DNA of 64,000 bases from Murimonas intestini. GTDB lineage: Bacteria > Bacillota > Clostridia > Lachnospirales > Lachnospiraceae. The stretch lies in contig NZ_JANKBI010000013.1 in assembly GCF_024622195.1 (NCBI RefSeq), positions 118,207 to 182,206 of the forward strand. The letters are read 5' to 3'. Positions 17,012 to 25,708 of the stretch are shown piece after piece. The position numbers and the translations under genes are program-made. Each line of letters begins with the position of its first letter. Within the stretch, counting starts at the first letter, position 1. The notes beneath the pieces are model-generated. The model was not told the origin of the DNA. It made no database searches and saw nothing but the letters and a program-made list of their open reading frames with translations.

Positions 17012-17241
17012 ATTGCTGTCCTCCCTTATATTATAATGTCCGCTGCAAATGATTACAACAAAAAACCACAATCCCCGCAAAGGCATCACCCGATTCTAAA
17101 TATTTGTTTCAATTGGGAAATAAATGATAATGTAAGAATAAAAGAATAATTCCAGAAAGCAGAACGCTTTCTGTGGATATAGGTATATTAACAGACAGGC
17201 GCCAGAATGTCAATATTGCTGTTCCGGAGAGTAACTGGACG
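17012..17241. other. Intergenic DNA between Rpn pseudogene and hairpin repeat
   Basis: No gene seen. It contains the presumed promoter region of the Rpn gene and a perfect 8-bp hairpin, CAGAAAGC 17153-17160 with GCTTTCTG 17166-17173. The hairpin has no T-run after it. Confidence 0.5.
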
Positions 17242-17382
17242 GTTACTGTTCACACGTCACCATCCCGCGAGGTGTTTTCGTGCGTATTTGCACGAAAATC
17301 CCGAGAGTTGCAGCGCGAAACGGCGGTTTTTCCGTTTCTGTGCATCGCGGAGCGTGTTACTGGTCACGGAGTGAACAGTAAC
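17242..17382. repeat. Hairpin repeat copy A, palindromic ends
   Basis: The element is bounded by GTTACTGTTCAC (17242-17253) and its exact inverse GTGAACAGTAAC (17371-17382). Inside are two further hairpins: TTTTCGTGC/GCACGAAAA (17275-17283, 17290-17298) and AAACGG/CCGTTT. About 108 bp of it recurs at 18165-18272 in the same orientation, on the other side of the Fic gene. This looks like a MITE-like or REP-like dispersed repeat. Confidence 0.75.
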
Positions 17383-17403
17383 ACTGGACGTTAATAGTAA
17401 CGC

Positions 17404-17427
17404 AAAAAAGCTCCTGAAAGGAGCTTT
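17404..17427 (-). terminator. Terminator of the fic gene
   Basis: AAAGCTCC (17407-17414) and GGAGCTTT (17420-17427) form an 8-bp stem with a 5-base loop; on the minus strand it is followed by TTTTTTGCG. It lies 12 bp after the fic stop. Confidence 0.85.
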
Positions 17428-17438
17428 AAAGTAATTGC

Positions 17439-18044
17439 TTACAAATCTTTGGTCCTGTAGACCGTATATCCCTCATAATAATAACTATGATCAATGCCTT
17501 TCATATAAATCTCCCGGTCATTGATTTTATCTGTCAATGCCTGTTTTAAGATATGCTCAATTTCAATATCTTTTATCGGGCTGCGCTCCATAGCAAGCAA
17601 ATAATCGTCTTTGTCAACCTTGCTCCAGTCTACTATAAGCTTTAATTCCTTTTTTAACATAAGATCCAGCCAGATCCTTGTGCTTCGCCCGTTACCTTCC
17701 CTGAATGGGTGCGCCACGTTCATTTCAACATACTTCTCAATAATTTCGTCAAAAGTTGACTGTGGCATTTTTTCAATATTTTCTAATGCCGCCTGCAAAT
17801 ACATAACTGGCGCAAATCTAAAATTGCCTTTTGCAATATTCACATCACGTATTTTCCCCGCAAAGTCATAAATATCCTGGAATAAAAACTTATGAATTTC
17901 GCAAAGCGTCATAAAGGTCCCAGGCTCTAACTTATCTAAATAATCAAATTCAAATAACTCTGCTGCTTTTTTCTTGCTTAACTTTTCTTCCTGCCGGGCA
18001 AGTTCAGCCAAATCTGTTATGTTCAGCTTATTTTTAGGCGTCAT
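17439..18044 (-). CDS. fic: Class III Fic domain AMP/NMP-transferase, self-inhibited
   Basis: A 201-residue Fic protein. The catalytic loop HPFREGNGR is intact at 112-120, with the His expected to activate a target hydroxyl and the following residues to hold the nucleotide phosphates. The C-terminus contains S187-Y-Y-Y-E191-G192, matching the (S/T)xxxE(G/N) inhibitory helix. Placed at the C-terminus it defines class III Fic proteins such as the short Neisseria Fic, which block their own active site until autoactivated. No separate antitoxin gene is adjacent, as expected for class III. The gene stands alone between two direct copies of a hairpin repeat, which suggests acquisition as an island. 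Target unknown. Confidence 0.9.
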   Translation of the reverse strand: MTPKNKLNITDLAELARQEEKLSKKKAAELFEFDYLDKLEPGTFMTLCEIHKFLFQDIYDFAGKIRDVNIAKGNFRFAPVMYLQAALENIEKMPQSTFDEIIEKYVEMNVAHPFREGNGRSTRIWLDLMLKKELKLIVDWSKVDKDDYLLAMERSPIKDIEIEHILKQALTDKINDREIYMKGIDHSYYYEGYTVYRTKDL

Positions 18045-18164
18045 TTAATCACCCTTTCCGTCAAAGCTATCCTGCTTACAGCGTCCCTTTCCAAAAAGTA
18101 TAGCATAGATAATTAAATAAATATAGCCATAACATGCCTGATTCGGCTGAACTTTAACACACTG

Positions 18165-18272
18165 CTACTGTTCATACGTCACCGTCCCGCGAGGTGTTTT
18201 CGTGCATATTTTACACGAAAATCCCGAATTTTGCAGCGCGAAACGGTGAATTTTGCCGTTTTTGTGCAACGC
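18165..18272. repeat. Hairpin repeat copy B, right end missing
   Basis: This is a diverged copy of the 17242-17350 part of copy A in the same orientation. It includes GTCCCGCGAGGTGTTTTCGT, the hairpin TTTTCGTG/CACGAAAA (18197-18204, 18214-18221), TTGCAGCGCGAAACGG and CCGTTT. Loop bases differ between copies while stems are kept. The palindromic right end of copy A is absent. Confidence 0.75.
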
Positions 18273-18281
18273 AACAGCTGC

Positions 18282-19340
18282 CTACTTATAATCCTCTACC
18301 CGCCACTCATCTTTCCAGTCTATATAAACCATTTCCCCATCAAATCTGAGCGGCAGCCACACGTAGTCTGCAATTGAGGTATTTCTCATGCCCGGATCGT
18401 CCAGGTCATCTTCTCTGTTGTCCATCTCTTCAGGCTTTACATCACCGCTGAAGATCTTTTCGAAGACTGCGGCATATTCTTCATATTTTCTGTCCATATA
18501 CAGAGGCAGCCATCTGTCAGCACAGGCGATGTACAGGTCTTTTTTACCCGGCACCTTGAATACGGAAGAGATCTGGGAATGGAAGGAGGTGTTGCTCTCA
18601 TCTCCTGTATGGGGATTTCCCAGCACTGTATACGGACCGTGCCATGTATCGGCCACAGCCACCTCAGAGGGGTTCGGCAGATATCCTGTAGTTCCTGAGG
18701 TGAGCAGGTAGTGCTTTCCCTTTCTGTAGAAATGGGCTGTGGCTTCCCTGACATAAGGAGGCTGTGTGTGCGGGAAATGTGTGCTGTAGTACCCAGTCAC
18801 ATCTGTATAATCAGGAGTCAGATCCGCACAGATCGTCTCGCTGTGCACACGCTCAAAATAGTAATATGCTTTGCCGTCAGGCGCAACCGCCAGGTCGAAA
18901 TCCCCCGCACTCATATTCAGCGGCTTCAGCCCTTCACGGACCTTTTCGTATGGTCCAAGGATGTCATCTGCTGTCATGACAGTTTCTGTCTGTGTTCCGT
19001 CTCTGTGCATGATCTTAAGCCATGCCACATATTTTTTTGTATCTTTATTATAAATGATGTGGGGACGGTCCATCTGTGAGGATGGGTGCATAGAAGACTT
19101 GGGATCATCCGGTTCCGGAGGAATGATCAGCCCTTTATCTTCCCAGTTGTACAGGTCTGTAGACGCATAGCATCTGACGCCCCAGTGCCAGATATCATTC
19201 TCTGAGGTAGTTTTTTCTTTATTCTCTCCATACCAGTAGTATGTCCCGTCAACATAGAGGATGGATCCTCCGTGAGCCTGGATTCTGTTTCCGTTTGTGT
19301 CCAGCCATACCTGGCCCGGACGAATACTGTTATATGCCAT
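18282..19340 (-). CDS. Glycoside hydrolase family 43 enzyme
   Basis: A 352-residue five-bladed propeller glycosidase of GH43 type without a signal peptide, so probably intracellular. The first blade has DTNGNRIQAHGG followed by YYWYGENK. The expected pKa-modulating Asp lies in SAGDFDLAVAPDGKAYYY, and the expected general acid Glu in YVREATAHFYRKGKHYLLTS. The QAHGG start is seen in the subfamilies of exo-galactanases and related uncharacterised enzymes rather than classical xylosidases, so I leave the substrate open. It is the last gene of a sugar ABC transporter operon and should act on the oligosaccharide that system imports. Confidence 0.85.
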   Translation of the reverse strand: MAYNSIRPGQVWLDTNGNRIQAHGGSILYVDGTYYWYGENKEKTTSENDIWHWGVRCYASTDLYNWEDKGLIIPPEPDDPKSSMHPSSQMDRPHIIYNKDTKKYVAWLKIMHRDGTQTETVMTADDILGPYEKVREGLKPLNMSAGDFDLAVAPDGKAYYYFERVHSETICADLTPDYTDVTGYYSTHFPHTQPPYVREATAHFYRKGKHYLLTSGTTGYLPNPSEVAVADTWHGPYTVLGNPHTGDESNTSFHSQISSVFKVPGKKDLYIACADRWLPLYMDRKYEEYAAVFEKIFSGDVKPEEMDNREDDLDDPGMRNTSIADYVWLPLRFDGEMVYIDWKDEWRVEDYK

Positions 19341-19352
19341 TTTATTCTCCTT

Positions 19353-20246
19353 TTATTCTTTGACACCGCCCAGTGTAATGCCCTTCACAAAGTACTTCTG
19401 GAAAAATGGATAGATAACCAGGATGGGCAGGATACCCACAGTGGCTATAGCCATTCTGACTGTCGTGCTTGGCATCTTGATGTTCATTCCTCCTGTTGCT
19501 GAAGAATTCTGAAGCAGTGCATTAATGTTTTCGTTAATATTATTCAAAATGATCTGGATCGTATAGAGATGGCCCCCTCCTCTTTCTGTGAGGTAGTACA
19601 TGCCGTTCTGCCAGTCGTTCCAGTACATCAGGCCAGTCATAAGCCCGATGGTTGCAATGATTGGCAGGCTCAAAGGCATAACAACCTTAAAGAAGATGCC
19701 AAATTCACTTGCTCCGTCCAGCCTTGCCGCTTCTATCAGGCTGTAAGGGATGCTGTTTACAAAGTAATTTCTTACCAGTATTACATTAAAAGCATTCATC
19801 ATCAGGTTTGGAAGTATCAACGCCCATATCGTATTGCGCACATGAAAGTAATTTACATATGTATAATAAGTTGCAACAAGTCCGCCGTTAAAAAGCATTG
19901 TGAAGATGAGCATGAAACTCAAAACCTTCATCCCTGGCACGTCCTTCTGACAGATCGCGTATGCGAATAAGGTGGTCACAAGTATGCTGGATGCAGTACC
20001 AACCAGGGTGACTACGATTGTCATAACATAAGCGCGTCCTATAGTATCCCACTGTACCGCAATATACCTGTAGGCATCCAGGCTCCACTCCTTAGGAAAA
20101 AAGGAAAATCCGTTTGCCGTGGCCCATCCGTTGTCTGTAAAAGACGCTACGATCAGCAGTATAAACGGCAGCAGCGCCATAAGGGCAAACAGACCGCATA
20201 CCAGGTGGGCGAGCAGCTGCGTCACCCTGTATTCTCTCGATTTCAT
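19353..20246 (-). CDS. Carbohydrate ABC transporter permease (LplC/YtcP type)
   Basis: A 297-residue CUT1 permease with six membrane segments and the cytoplasmic EAARLDGASEFGIFFKVVMPLS loop, split here as EAARLDGASEFGIF and VVMPLSLPI, which docks the shared ATPase. The C-terminus KYFVKGITLGGVKE is typical of LplC/YtcP-type permeases, which use a common MsmX-like ATPase encoded elsewhere; no ATPase gene is in this operon. It starts 11 bp after the partner permease. Confidence 0.92.
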   Translation of the reverse strand: MKSREYRVTQLLAHLVCGLFALMALLPFILLIVASFTDNGWATANGFSFFPKEWSLDAYRYIAVQWDTIGRAYVMTIVVTLVGTASSILVTTLFAYAICQKDVPGMKVLSFMLIFTMLFNGGLVATYYTYVNYFHVRNTIWALILPNLMMNAFNVILVRNYFVNSIPYSLIEAARLDGASEFGIFFKVVMPLSLPIIATIGLMTGLMYWNDWQNGMYYLTERGGGHLYTIQIILNNINENINALLQNSSATGGMNIKMPSTTVRMAIATVGILPILVIYPFFQKYFVKGITLGGVKE

Positions 20247-20257
20247 TCTTGCACCCC

Positions 20258-21214
20258 CTAGAATAATGCGCTGTTAGAATCGTATCTTTTAACCAGCTTA
20301 TTAGCTCCTACTATCAGTACAAATCCCACGATAGACTGATATACACTTGCAGCGCTGGACATGGCATAATCGTTGTTTTTCATCAGTGCCTGGTATATAT
20401 ACACGTCCAGTGTCCTGGTCACAGAGTACAGAGAACCGCTGTTTCTGGGCATCTGGTAAAACAGGCCGAAATCAGATCTGAAAATCTGCCCTACGCTCAG
20501 TATAAAGAGCGTTATTATAGTCGGCTTTAGCAGAGGAAGCGTAATATTCTTGATCTGCTGCCATTTTCCAGCCCCGTCGATCCTGGCAGCCTCATAGTAA
20601 TCTACGCTGATGCCCACAATGCTGGATAAGTAAATGATCATACTGTATCCGACGCCCTTCCAGACATTAACGAAGATCAGAATAAATGGCCAGTACTGTT
20701 TTTCCTGATACCAGTTGACCCCCTCCCTGCCCAACGGCTGCAGAATACTTTTATTGATCATTCCTGTCTCAGCCGACAAAAAAGTAAACGCAAGATAGCT
20801 GACAATTACCCAGCTCATTAGATAAGGCAGCAGTATCAGGCTCTGATAGACCTTCTTTGCCTTCTTCCTTTGTACTTCATTAATCAGTATTGCTATTGTG
20901 ATAGCTACAATATTACCGGCCAGAAAGAATGCTATATTATAGAGGATCGTATTCCTTGTTATGATCCACGCATCTGAAGACGCAAACAGGAATTTGAAAT
21001 TGTCAAACCCGCACCATGGGCTTCCAAAGATCCCTTCCCTGAAATTCAATTTTTTAAATGCAATAGTAATTCCAAACATAGGAAGGTAATTATTTACCAG
21101 CATATATATCAGCCCTGGCAAAGCCATCAGATAGAATGGAAAAATCCTCTTCCAGCGGATTTTTCTCTTAGGTTTTTTTCCTAATGTGAGAGCTGCTCCC
21201 TTATTTCCGCTCAT
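20258..21214 (-). CDS. Carbohydrate ABC transporter permease (LplB/YtbP type)
   Basis: ATG at 21214 follows AAGGAG with 8-bp spacing and is preferred to the GTG at 21223. The 318-residue product has six membrane segments and the EAA loop YEAARIDGAGKWQQIK, and it matches the LplB partner of LplC-type permeases. It forms the import channel with the neighbouring permease. Confidence 0.92.
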   Translation of the reverse strand: MSGNKGAALTLGKKPKRKIRWKRIFPFYLMALPGLIYMLVNNYLPMFGITIAFKKLNFREGIFGSPWCGFDNFKFLFASSDAWIITRNTILYNIAFFLAGNIVAITIAILINEVQRKKAKKVYQSLILLPYLMSWVIVSYLAFTFLSAETGMINKSILQPLGREGVNWYQEKQYWPFILIFVNVWKGVGYSMIIYLSSIVGISVDYYEAARIDGAGKWQQIKNITLPLLKPTIITLFILSVGQIFRSDFGLFYQMPRNSGSLYSVTRTLDVYIYQALMKNNDYAMSSAASVYQSIVGFVLIVGANKLVKRYDSNSALF

Positions 21215-21274
21215 TTTGTACACTCCTTTCCGGCTTCAGGCGCGGGGAACATATCCCCGCGTCCTGCTTACCCT

Positions 21275-22843
21275 TTATCGGGCTGCGGCCCATTCATCCA
21301 GCTGTCTCTGGTTTTCCTCTATCACTTTCTCAATTCCCGCTGCCTTTAATGCAGTTCTAAACTCTTCCAGGTTTGCAGAAGGCTCTATAGTTCCGCAGTT
21401 CACACTCGGTATATACTGCTGGATAACAGCTGTTACAGCTGAATACTCTGTTGATACGTTCTGGGTATTAAAACAGTATCCCAGTGCAGGAGATTTTCTG
21501 GAATCAGGTATATTGTCGCTGAATTCCTTGATTGCCTTATTCATGTCAACAGGTGAAGGATCCATTACAGGCCATGCCAGCCTGTCTCCATATACCCCAT
21601 ACGGCTGGTAGTATGGAAGGGCCGTAGGATCTGCTGCAAGATATTTTATCTTTGTGCCTTCATCTGTCTGCTCCACGATCTCATAATCCTGCCCTTCAAT
21701 CCCCCACTGGAGAAGCCATGCAGCCTCGTTGTGCTCATAGATATAATTTAATGCTTCAACTGCTTTTTCCGGGTTTGCTGAGGTTATGGGGACACTCCAG
21801 AGGATATTCTGGAATCTGTCGCCTGCTGTATATCCGTCAATTATCTTCAAAGTTGTCATTTCATACCCTGTCTTAGCTTTTGTGTTCCAGATTGACCCAG
21901 GTGTGCTCCAGCCAAAATATCCCAGATAATTTCCTCCTGATACCAGCACATCCCTGTCCTCAGTATTCGTGGCCGCATCCCTGGAGATATATCCTTTTTG
22001 TGCCCAGTCGTACATCCTTGCCGCATACTCCTCATATTCCTTTGTCTCGTATACGTTATCGATCTTCATATTTGTGAAGTCATTATTTAACATCAGAAAT
22101 CCTGAGGCTGATGTGGCGCCCAGCTTGTCATATTCAAATGCATTCCTTGAAAGCGGTTCCTCAGATATAGGCTCAGGTATAAGGCAGAAGAAGTTGTCGC
22201 CTTCACCTTTTTTGACTGTCTCAAATATTTCTGCCAGTTCATCCAGCGTATAGAACTTTTCTTCATCAATCGCAATGTTATATTTTTCCAACAGATCCTT
22301 GCGGATCAGGTATCCATAAGATTCACCCTGTATGTATGCATTTGGCATGCCGTAGAGTTCTCCTCCGTAATACCCTCCAGACATAGCCGAACCACATTTT
22401 TCAACAATTGATGCCCCATGCTCATCAATAATATCATCCAGAGGTTCGATCAGTCCGCTGCTCACCAGATTGCCCACCCCTGTTCCGACAGAGAGACACA
22501 GATCCAGCTGCTCACCGCTTGATACAGCCAGTACAGTCTCATTTGCCAGATTGCTGAAGTTGACCGGCTCTAATATCACATGTACACCGATATCAGGCTC
22601 CATCATTGCATTCAGGGCATCCTCCACTGCCTGGAAGCCTGCTCCTGTACTTCCCATGGACGGCCACTGCCATACGATCTCAGTCAGTTCCTCATCTCCT
22701 GCCGTCTTCACCTGTGTGACGTCCTCCGCCGCTTTTGACTTGTCTGCTGCAGCTGTTTCTGGCTCTTTTGCATTTGAGCATCCGACCAGACCTGCCAGCG
22801 CCAATGCAGAACACAGAACCATTGATAATACTTTTCTCTTCAT
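21275..22843 (-). CDS. Extracellular sugar-binding lipoprotein of ABC transporter
   Basis: A 522-residue solute-binding protein with a lipoprotein signal: basic start MKRK, hydrophobic core and lipobox LVGC with Cys22, then a low-complexity acidic linker. The body has the large two-lobe layout of LplA-type proteins, for example GELYGMPNAYIQG and the aromatic-rich C-terminal part. It should capture the oligosaccharide for the two permeases that follow. Confidence 0.92.
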   Translation of the reverse strand: MKRKVLSMVLCSALALAGLVGCSNAKEPETAAADKSKAAEDVTQVKTAGDEELTEIVWQWPSMGSTGAGFQAVEDALNAMMEPDIGVHVILEPVNFSNLANETVLAVSSGEQLDLCLSVGTGVGNLVSSGLIEPLDDIIDEHGASIVEKCGSAMSGGYYGGELYGMPNAYIQGESYGYLIRKDLLEKYNIAIDEEKFYTLDELAEIFETVKKGEGDNFFCLIPEPISEEPLSRNAFEYDKLGATSASGFLMLNNDFTNMKIDNVYETKEYEEYAARMYDWAQKGYISRDAATNTEDRDVLVSGGNYLGYFGWSTPGSIWNTKAKTGYEMTTLKIIDGYTAGDRFQNILWSVPITSANPEKAVEALNYIYEHNEAAWLLQWGIEGQDYEIVEQTDEGTKIKYLAADPTALPYYQPYGVYGDRLAWPVMDPSPVDMNKAIKEFSDNIPDSRKSPALGYCFNTQNVSTEYSAVTAVIQQYIPSVNCGTIEPSANLEEFRTALKAAGIEKVIEENQRQLDEWAAAR

Positions 22844-23009
22844 TTTTTCTGCCTCCTTGTTTACTTCCCTTTAAAGGGCTGTTCTGGATTTGATGTTAAT
22901 ATTGTATATTTTTATCCCTGGCTTTACCATATTTAAATCAAACCCCGGAATTTCTATTTCAAACCTCTGACCAGGATATATGACTTTTTCACACAGCTTT
23001 AACGTAAAA

Positions 23010-23046
23010 ATGCCGTCTGCCCGGTCTTATTCCCGGCAGGCGGCAT
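23010..23046 (-). terminator. Terminator after the YesN-like regulator gene
   Basis: ATGCCG-t-CTGCC-c-GG at 23010-23024 pairs with CC-c-GGCAG-g-CGGCAT ending at 23046. On the minus strand it is followed by TTTTTACG. It starts 8 bp after the response-regulator stop and separates the regulator genes from the transporter genes. Confidence 0.85.
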
Positions 23047-23053
23047 GTCTGGT

Positions 23054-23842
23054 TTAGTTTTCTTTGTGGTCCTCCAGATACTGGCTGGGTGAAGTCCCAT
23101 AATACTTTTTAAACATATTATAGAAATTCGGATAGTGGGAATACCCCACCTTTTCAGATACTTCATTGGCATTATACCGCCCTGTCTCAAGCAGGGAGGC
23201 CGCAAGCTTCATCCTCTCGTTGATGATGAACTGGCTCACAGATACTCCCTTTGCCTTTTTAAACATCCTGTTAAAATAGACAGGGTGAAAATGAAACTGT
23301 TCTGCGAGACCGTCCACACTCAGGCTGCTGCTCCTCAGATTCTTGATTATACATGCAGCCACCTCCTCCACCACTTGCTCCGGAGGGATCTTCCCGTTAT
23401 CATCCTCCTGGCGCAGATGCTCCTTCAGCATATATTTCCCGTACTCCTGATAGCGCATGGCCACTCTGCGCTCTTCCAGACGCCTGACTACCTTAAGTAT
23501 GATCTCTCCTATATCCTCATATTTTGCAGGTATCAGGATATAGTCCTGACATCCCAGGCTGATGGCCTCCCGGGCATATGCAAAGCTGGCATGGCAGGTC
23601 AGGAACACACACTCCATCTCTTTCCTGTTCTCACGAACCCACCTCAGCAGAGCCAGGCCGTTCTCCCCGGGCATCTCTATATCACAGAGCATAATATCCG
23701 GATCATACTCCTGAATGCGCTCTTTCCCTGCCTCAGCGTCATAGGCCGTATATACTTCATCAATTCCGTACTGCTTCCAGGGAATTTCCTCCTTCATCGT
23801 CTCAGCAGTCAGAATCTCATCATTCACAATCAAAAGCTTCAT
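23054..23842 (-). CDS. AraC-type response regulator (YesN family)
   Basis: The 262-residue protein has an N-terminal receiver domain with phospho-acceptor Asp54 (IMLCDIEMPGENG), conserved Asp near residue 8 and a Lys near 104. The C-terminal AraC domain has two helix-turn-helix units: SVDGLAEQFHFHPVYFNRMF and NEVSEKVGYSHYPNFYNMFK. It is shorter than classical YesN because the central linker is reduced. Overlaps the kinase gene by 23 bp. It presumably activates the transporter and GH43 genes downstream. Confidence 0.92.
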   Translation of the reverse strand: MKLLIVNDEILTAETMKEEIPWKQYGIDEVYTAYDAEAGKERIQEYDPDIMLCDIEMPGENGLALLRWVRENRKEMECVFLTCHASFAYAREAISLGCQDYILIPAKYEDIGEIILKVVRRLEERRVAMRYQEYGKYMLKEHLRQEDDNGKIPPEQVVEEVAACIIKNLRSSSLSVDGLAEQFHFHPVYFNRMFKKAKGVSVSQFIINERMKLAASLLETGRYNANEVSEKVGYSHYPNFYNMFKKYYGTSPSQYLEDHKEN

Positions 23843-25478
23843 CCTGTACCTCCAGATTATATGGAAAACGTATGGTCACACATGTCCCAGCTCCTGTTTC
23901 CGATGTAATGACTATGTCAGCTTCCTCGCCATAGAAATATTTCAGACGCCGGAGCGAATTGGAAAATCCTATATGTGATCCATCTGACTTCCCCCTCCGC
24001 ATAGATGCATCCAGTTCCTTAAGCGCCTCCTCACCTATTCCAGGTCCGTCATCCATGATCATGAAGGTCACCCCCTGCTCATCGTACTGCCCCACTACAG
24101 AAATATGAGTCATATGCCCCTGTTTAACAACGTGTTTAATAATGTTTTCCACAAAGTTGTGCAGCAGCAGGGGAGGAACACGGACAAAAGATATTTCCGG
24201 ATCGTACACATATTCAATATCAATGCTTCCCGGATACCGTACAGACGCCATCTGTATATATCCCTCTATAAGATGCTGCTCTTTAGAAAACAACTCCAGG
24301 CTGTTTCCGCTGCGGAAAAGATACCTGAAATATTCAGAGAGATACAGGACAATATCCTGGACAGCTTTTTCTTCCCGGCGCTGTACAAGAGTATAGATCA
24401 GATTAAAGGTATTCAGAAGAAAATGAGGCCTTATCTGCAGCTGCAGATTCTTCAGCTCCATCTGCTGTGTGGCCAGCTCCTTCTCATAATTTTCGATCTT
24501 CAAGGTCTGGATCCTGTCAGCCATCTTATTAAAGGACTGAAAAGAATATTCAAACTCAATAGAATTTGCCTTATCAGTAATCCTGTAGTCCAGATCACCT
24601 TCCCGCAGCCTTTTCTGGGCCTGGTTAACAGTTTTTAACGGCGACATCAGCAGATGTGATATCATCATGTAGAGAACAGGTATCAAAAACAGCGCAATAA
24701 AAGCCCCCGCCTGCATCATCATATATACATTCGATATATTTCCTGCGATCTCCTGCCTGTCCAGGCATGCATTCAGATAAAATTTACCTTTTTTCGAATA
24801 CGCTGACACGGCTGTCTCCCGCTGATTCTCCGGGTTTTCTGCAAAAGTGAATTCTGCCTTCTCATACTGGATATCATTTTCCAACTGGGAGAGAATATCA
24901 TCCAGATACAGCCACCCTCCGTATATCACACTTCCGATCTGTATGAACAGACAGGCTGCGGGCCTCTCTCCTATCATGTTCAGATTCCACCCTGCCTTAA
25001 AACCTTTATCAATTTCCGACCGGACAAATTCTTCTCCCGCCGTCCTTTTGGCAAATGTACTGTCCCATACCAGGATATCGTCCAGATCCTTCATATAGAA
25101 AAAATACCCGTCTGTCCCGTCCGCCAGCCTCATCCCGTTCATCAGCTTATAATAAAGACGGATCCTGGCTGCCTGGTAATCATTCCCTTCCTCCTGCCGG
25201 GCCAGCGTCAATCCGTCTGATTCTTCATTTTTCATACTCCACAGCAGGTATTCTGCTGCCTGCATGTTATTCTGCATATCAGTGACATAATTCTCCATCA
25301 CGTTTTTCACCGATATCCTGGCCTGCTCAATCATAGAATCCACAGCCGCCCTGCTCAGCATAATTGCCAGAATATTAAAGGGCAGAACAAGTATCAGCAT
25401 AATGACAAATACCTTTGTAGATATAGACTGAAAAAAATATTTCAGGCGGCCGCCGCATTTTCTTAGTATTTCCCCCAT
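23820..25478 (-). CDS. Sensor histidine kinase (YesM family)
   Basis: ATG at 25478 is chosen because CTGGAGG lies 5 bp upstream; the frame is open to 25547 without such a site. The 552-residue protein has a membrane segment at about 21-41, an extracellular sensor domain, a second membrane segment at about 248-270, a HAMP domain, the H-box QIRPHFLLNTFNLIYTL and the ATP-binding N- and G-boxes (HNFVENIIKHV, DDGPGIG). This is the LytS/YesM type that pairs with AraC-type regulators. It likely senses an extracellular oligosaccharide. Confidence 0.92.
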   Translation of the reverse strand: MGEILRKCGGRLKYFFQSISTKVFVIMLILVLPFNILAIMLSRAAVDSMIEQARISVKNVMENYVTDMQNNMQAAEYLLWSMKNEESDGLTLARQEEGNDYQAARIRLYYKLMNGMRLADGTDGYFFYMKDLDDILVWDSTFAKRTAGEEFVRSEIDKGFKAGWNLNMIGERPAACLFIQIGSVIYGGWLYLDDILSQLENDIQYEKAEFTFAENPENQRETAVSAYSKKGKFYLNACLDRQEIAGNISNVYMMMQAGAFIALFLIPVLYMMISHLLMSPLKTVNQAQKRLREGDLDYRITDKANSIEFEYSFQSFNKMADRIQTLKIENYEKELATQQMELKNLQLQIRPHFLLNTFNLIYTLVQRREEKAVQDIVLYLSEYFRYLFRSGNSLELFSKEQHLIEGYIQMASVRYPGSIDIEYVYDPEISFVRVPPLLLHNFVENIIKHVVKQGHMTHISVVGQYDEQGVTFMIMDDGPGIGEEALKELDASMRRGKSDGSHIGFSNSLRRLKYFYGEEADIVITSETGAGTCVTIRFPYNLEVQDEAFDCE

Positions 25479-25565
25479 ACCTTCCTCCAGGCTTATGCAA
25501 GTTTCTTTTGCATCTTCTTGTGTTTTTTCAATAAACCAGTACTCCATCCAGCCCCGTGTTCCTTT

Positions 25566-25574
25566 ATTATATCA
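25566..25574 (-). promoter_or_regulatory. Extended -10 promoter of the YesMN-like genes
   Basis: Minus strand TGATATAAT, an extended -10 (TGnTATAAT), about 90 bp before the kinase start. No good -35 was found, as is common with extended -10 promoters. Confidence 0.6.
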
Positions 25575-25653
25575 TTTAACCAAGAATTCCGTCCACCATG
25601 ATTATTTTAGCAGTAATTCCAAAATTTGAAGACTTTTCTTAGAAAAATTTTCA

Positions 25654-25662
25654 TGATATAAT
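25654..25662 (+). promoter_or_regulatory. Extended -10 promoter of the lacI-type gene
   Basis: Plus strand TGATATAAT followed by AAAA, the same sequence as on the opposite strand 80 bp away. It lies 46 bp before ATG 25709. Confidence 0.65.
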
Positions 25663-25708
25663 AAAACGTGATTGTATAAAAAAATATGCACTAAAAGAAA
25701 GAAAAACT

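Noticed and set aside
17242..18272. CRISPR array or attL/attR pair around fic
   Set aside because: Only two diverged copies, no regular spacing, no integrase gene, so neither a CRISPR nor a supported attachment pair.
23135..23908. 257-codon plus-strand frame opposite the YesN-like regulator
   Set aside because: Antisense shadow of a well-supported receiver/AraC gene, no recognisable domain or ribosome site.
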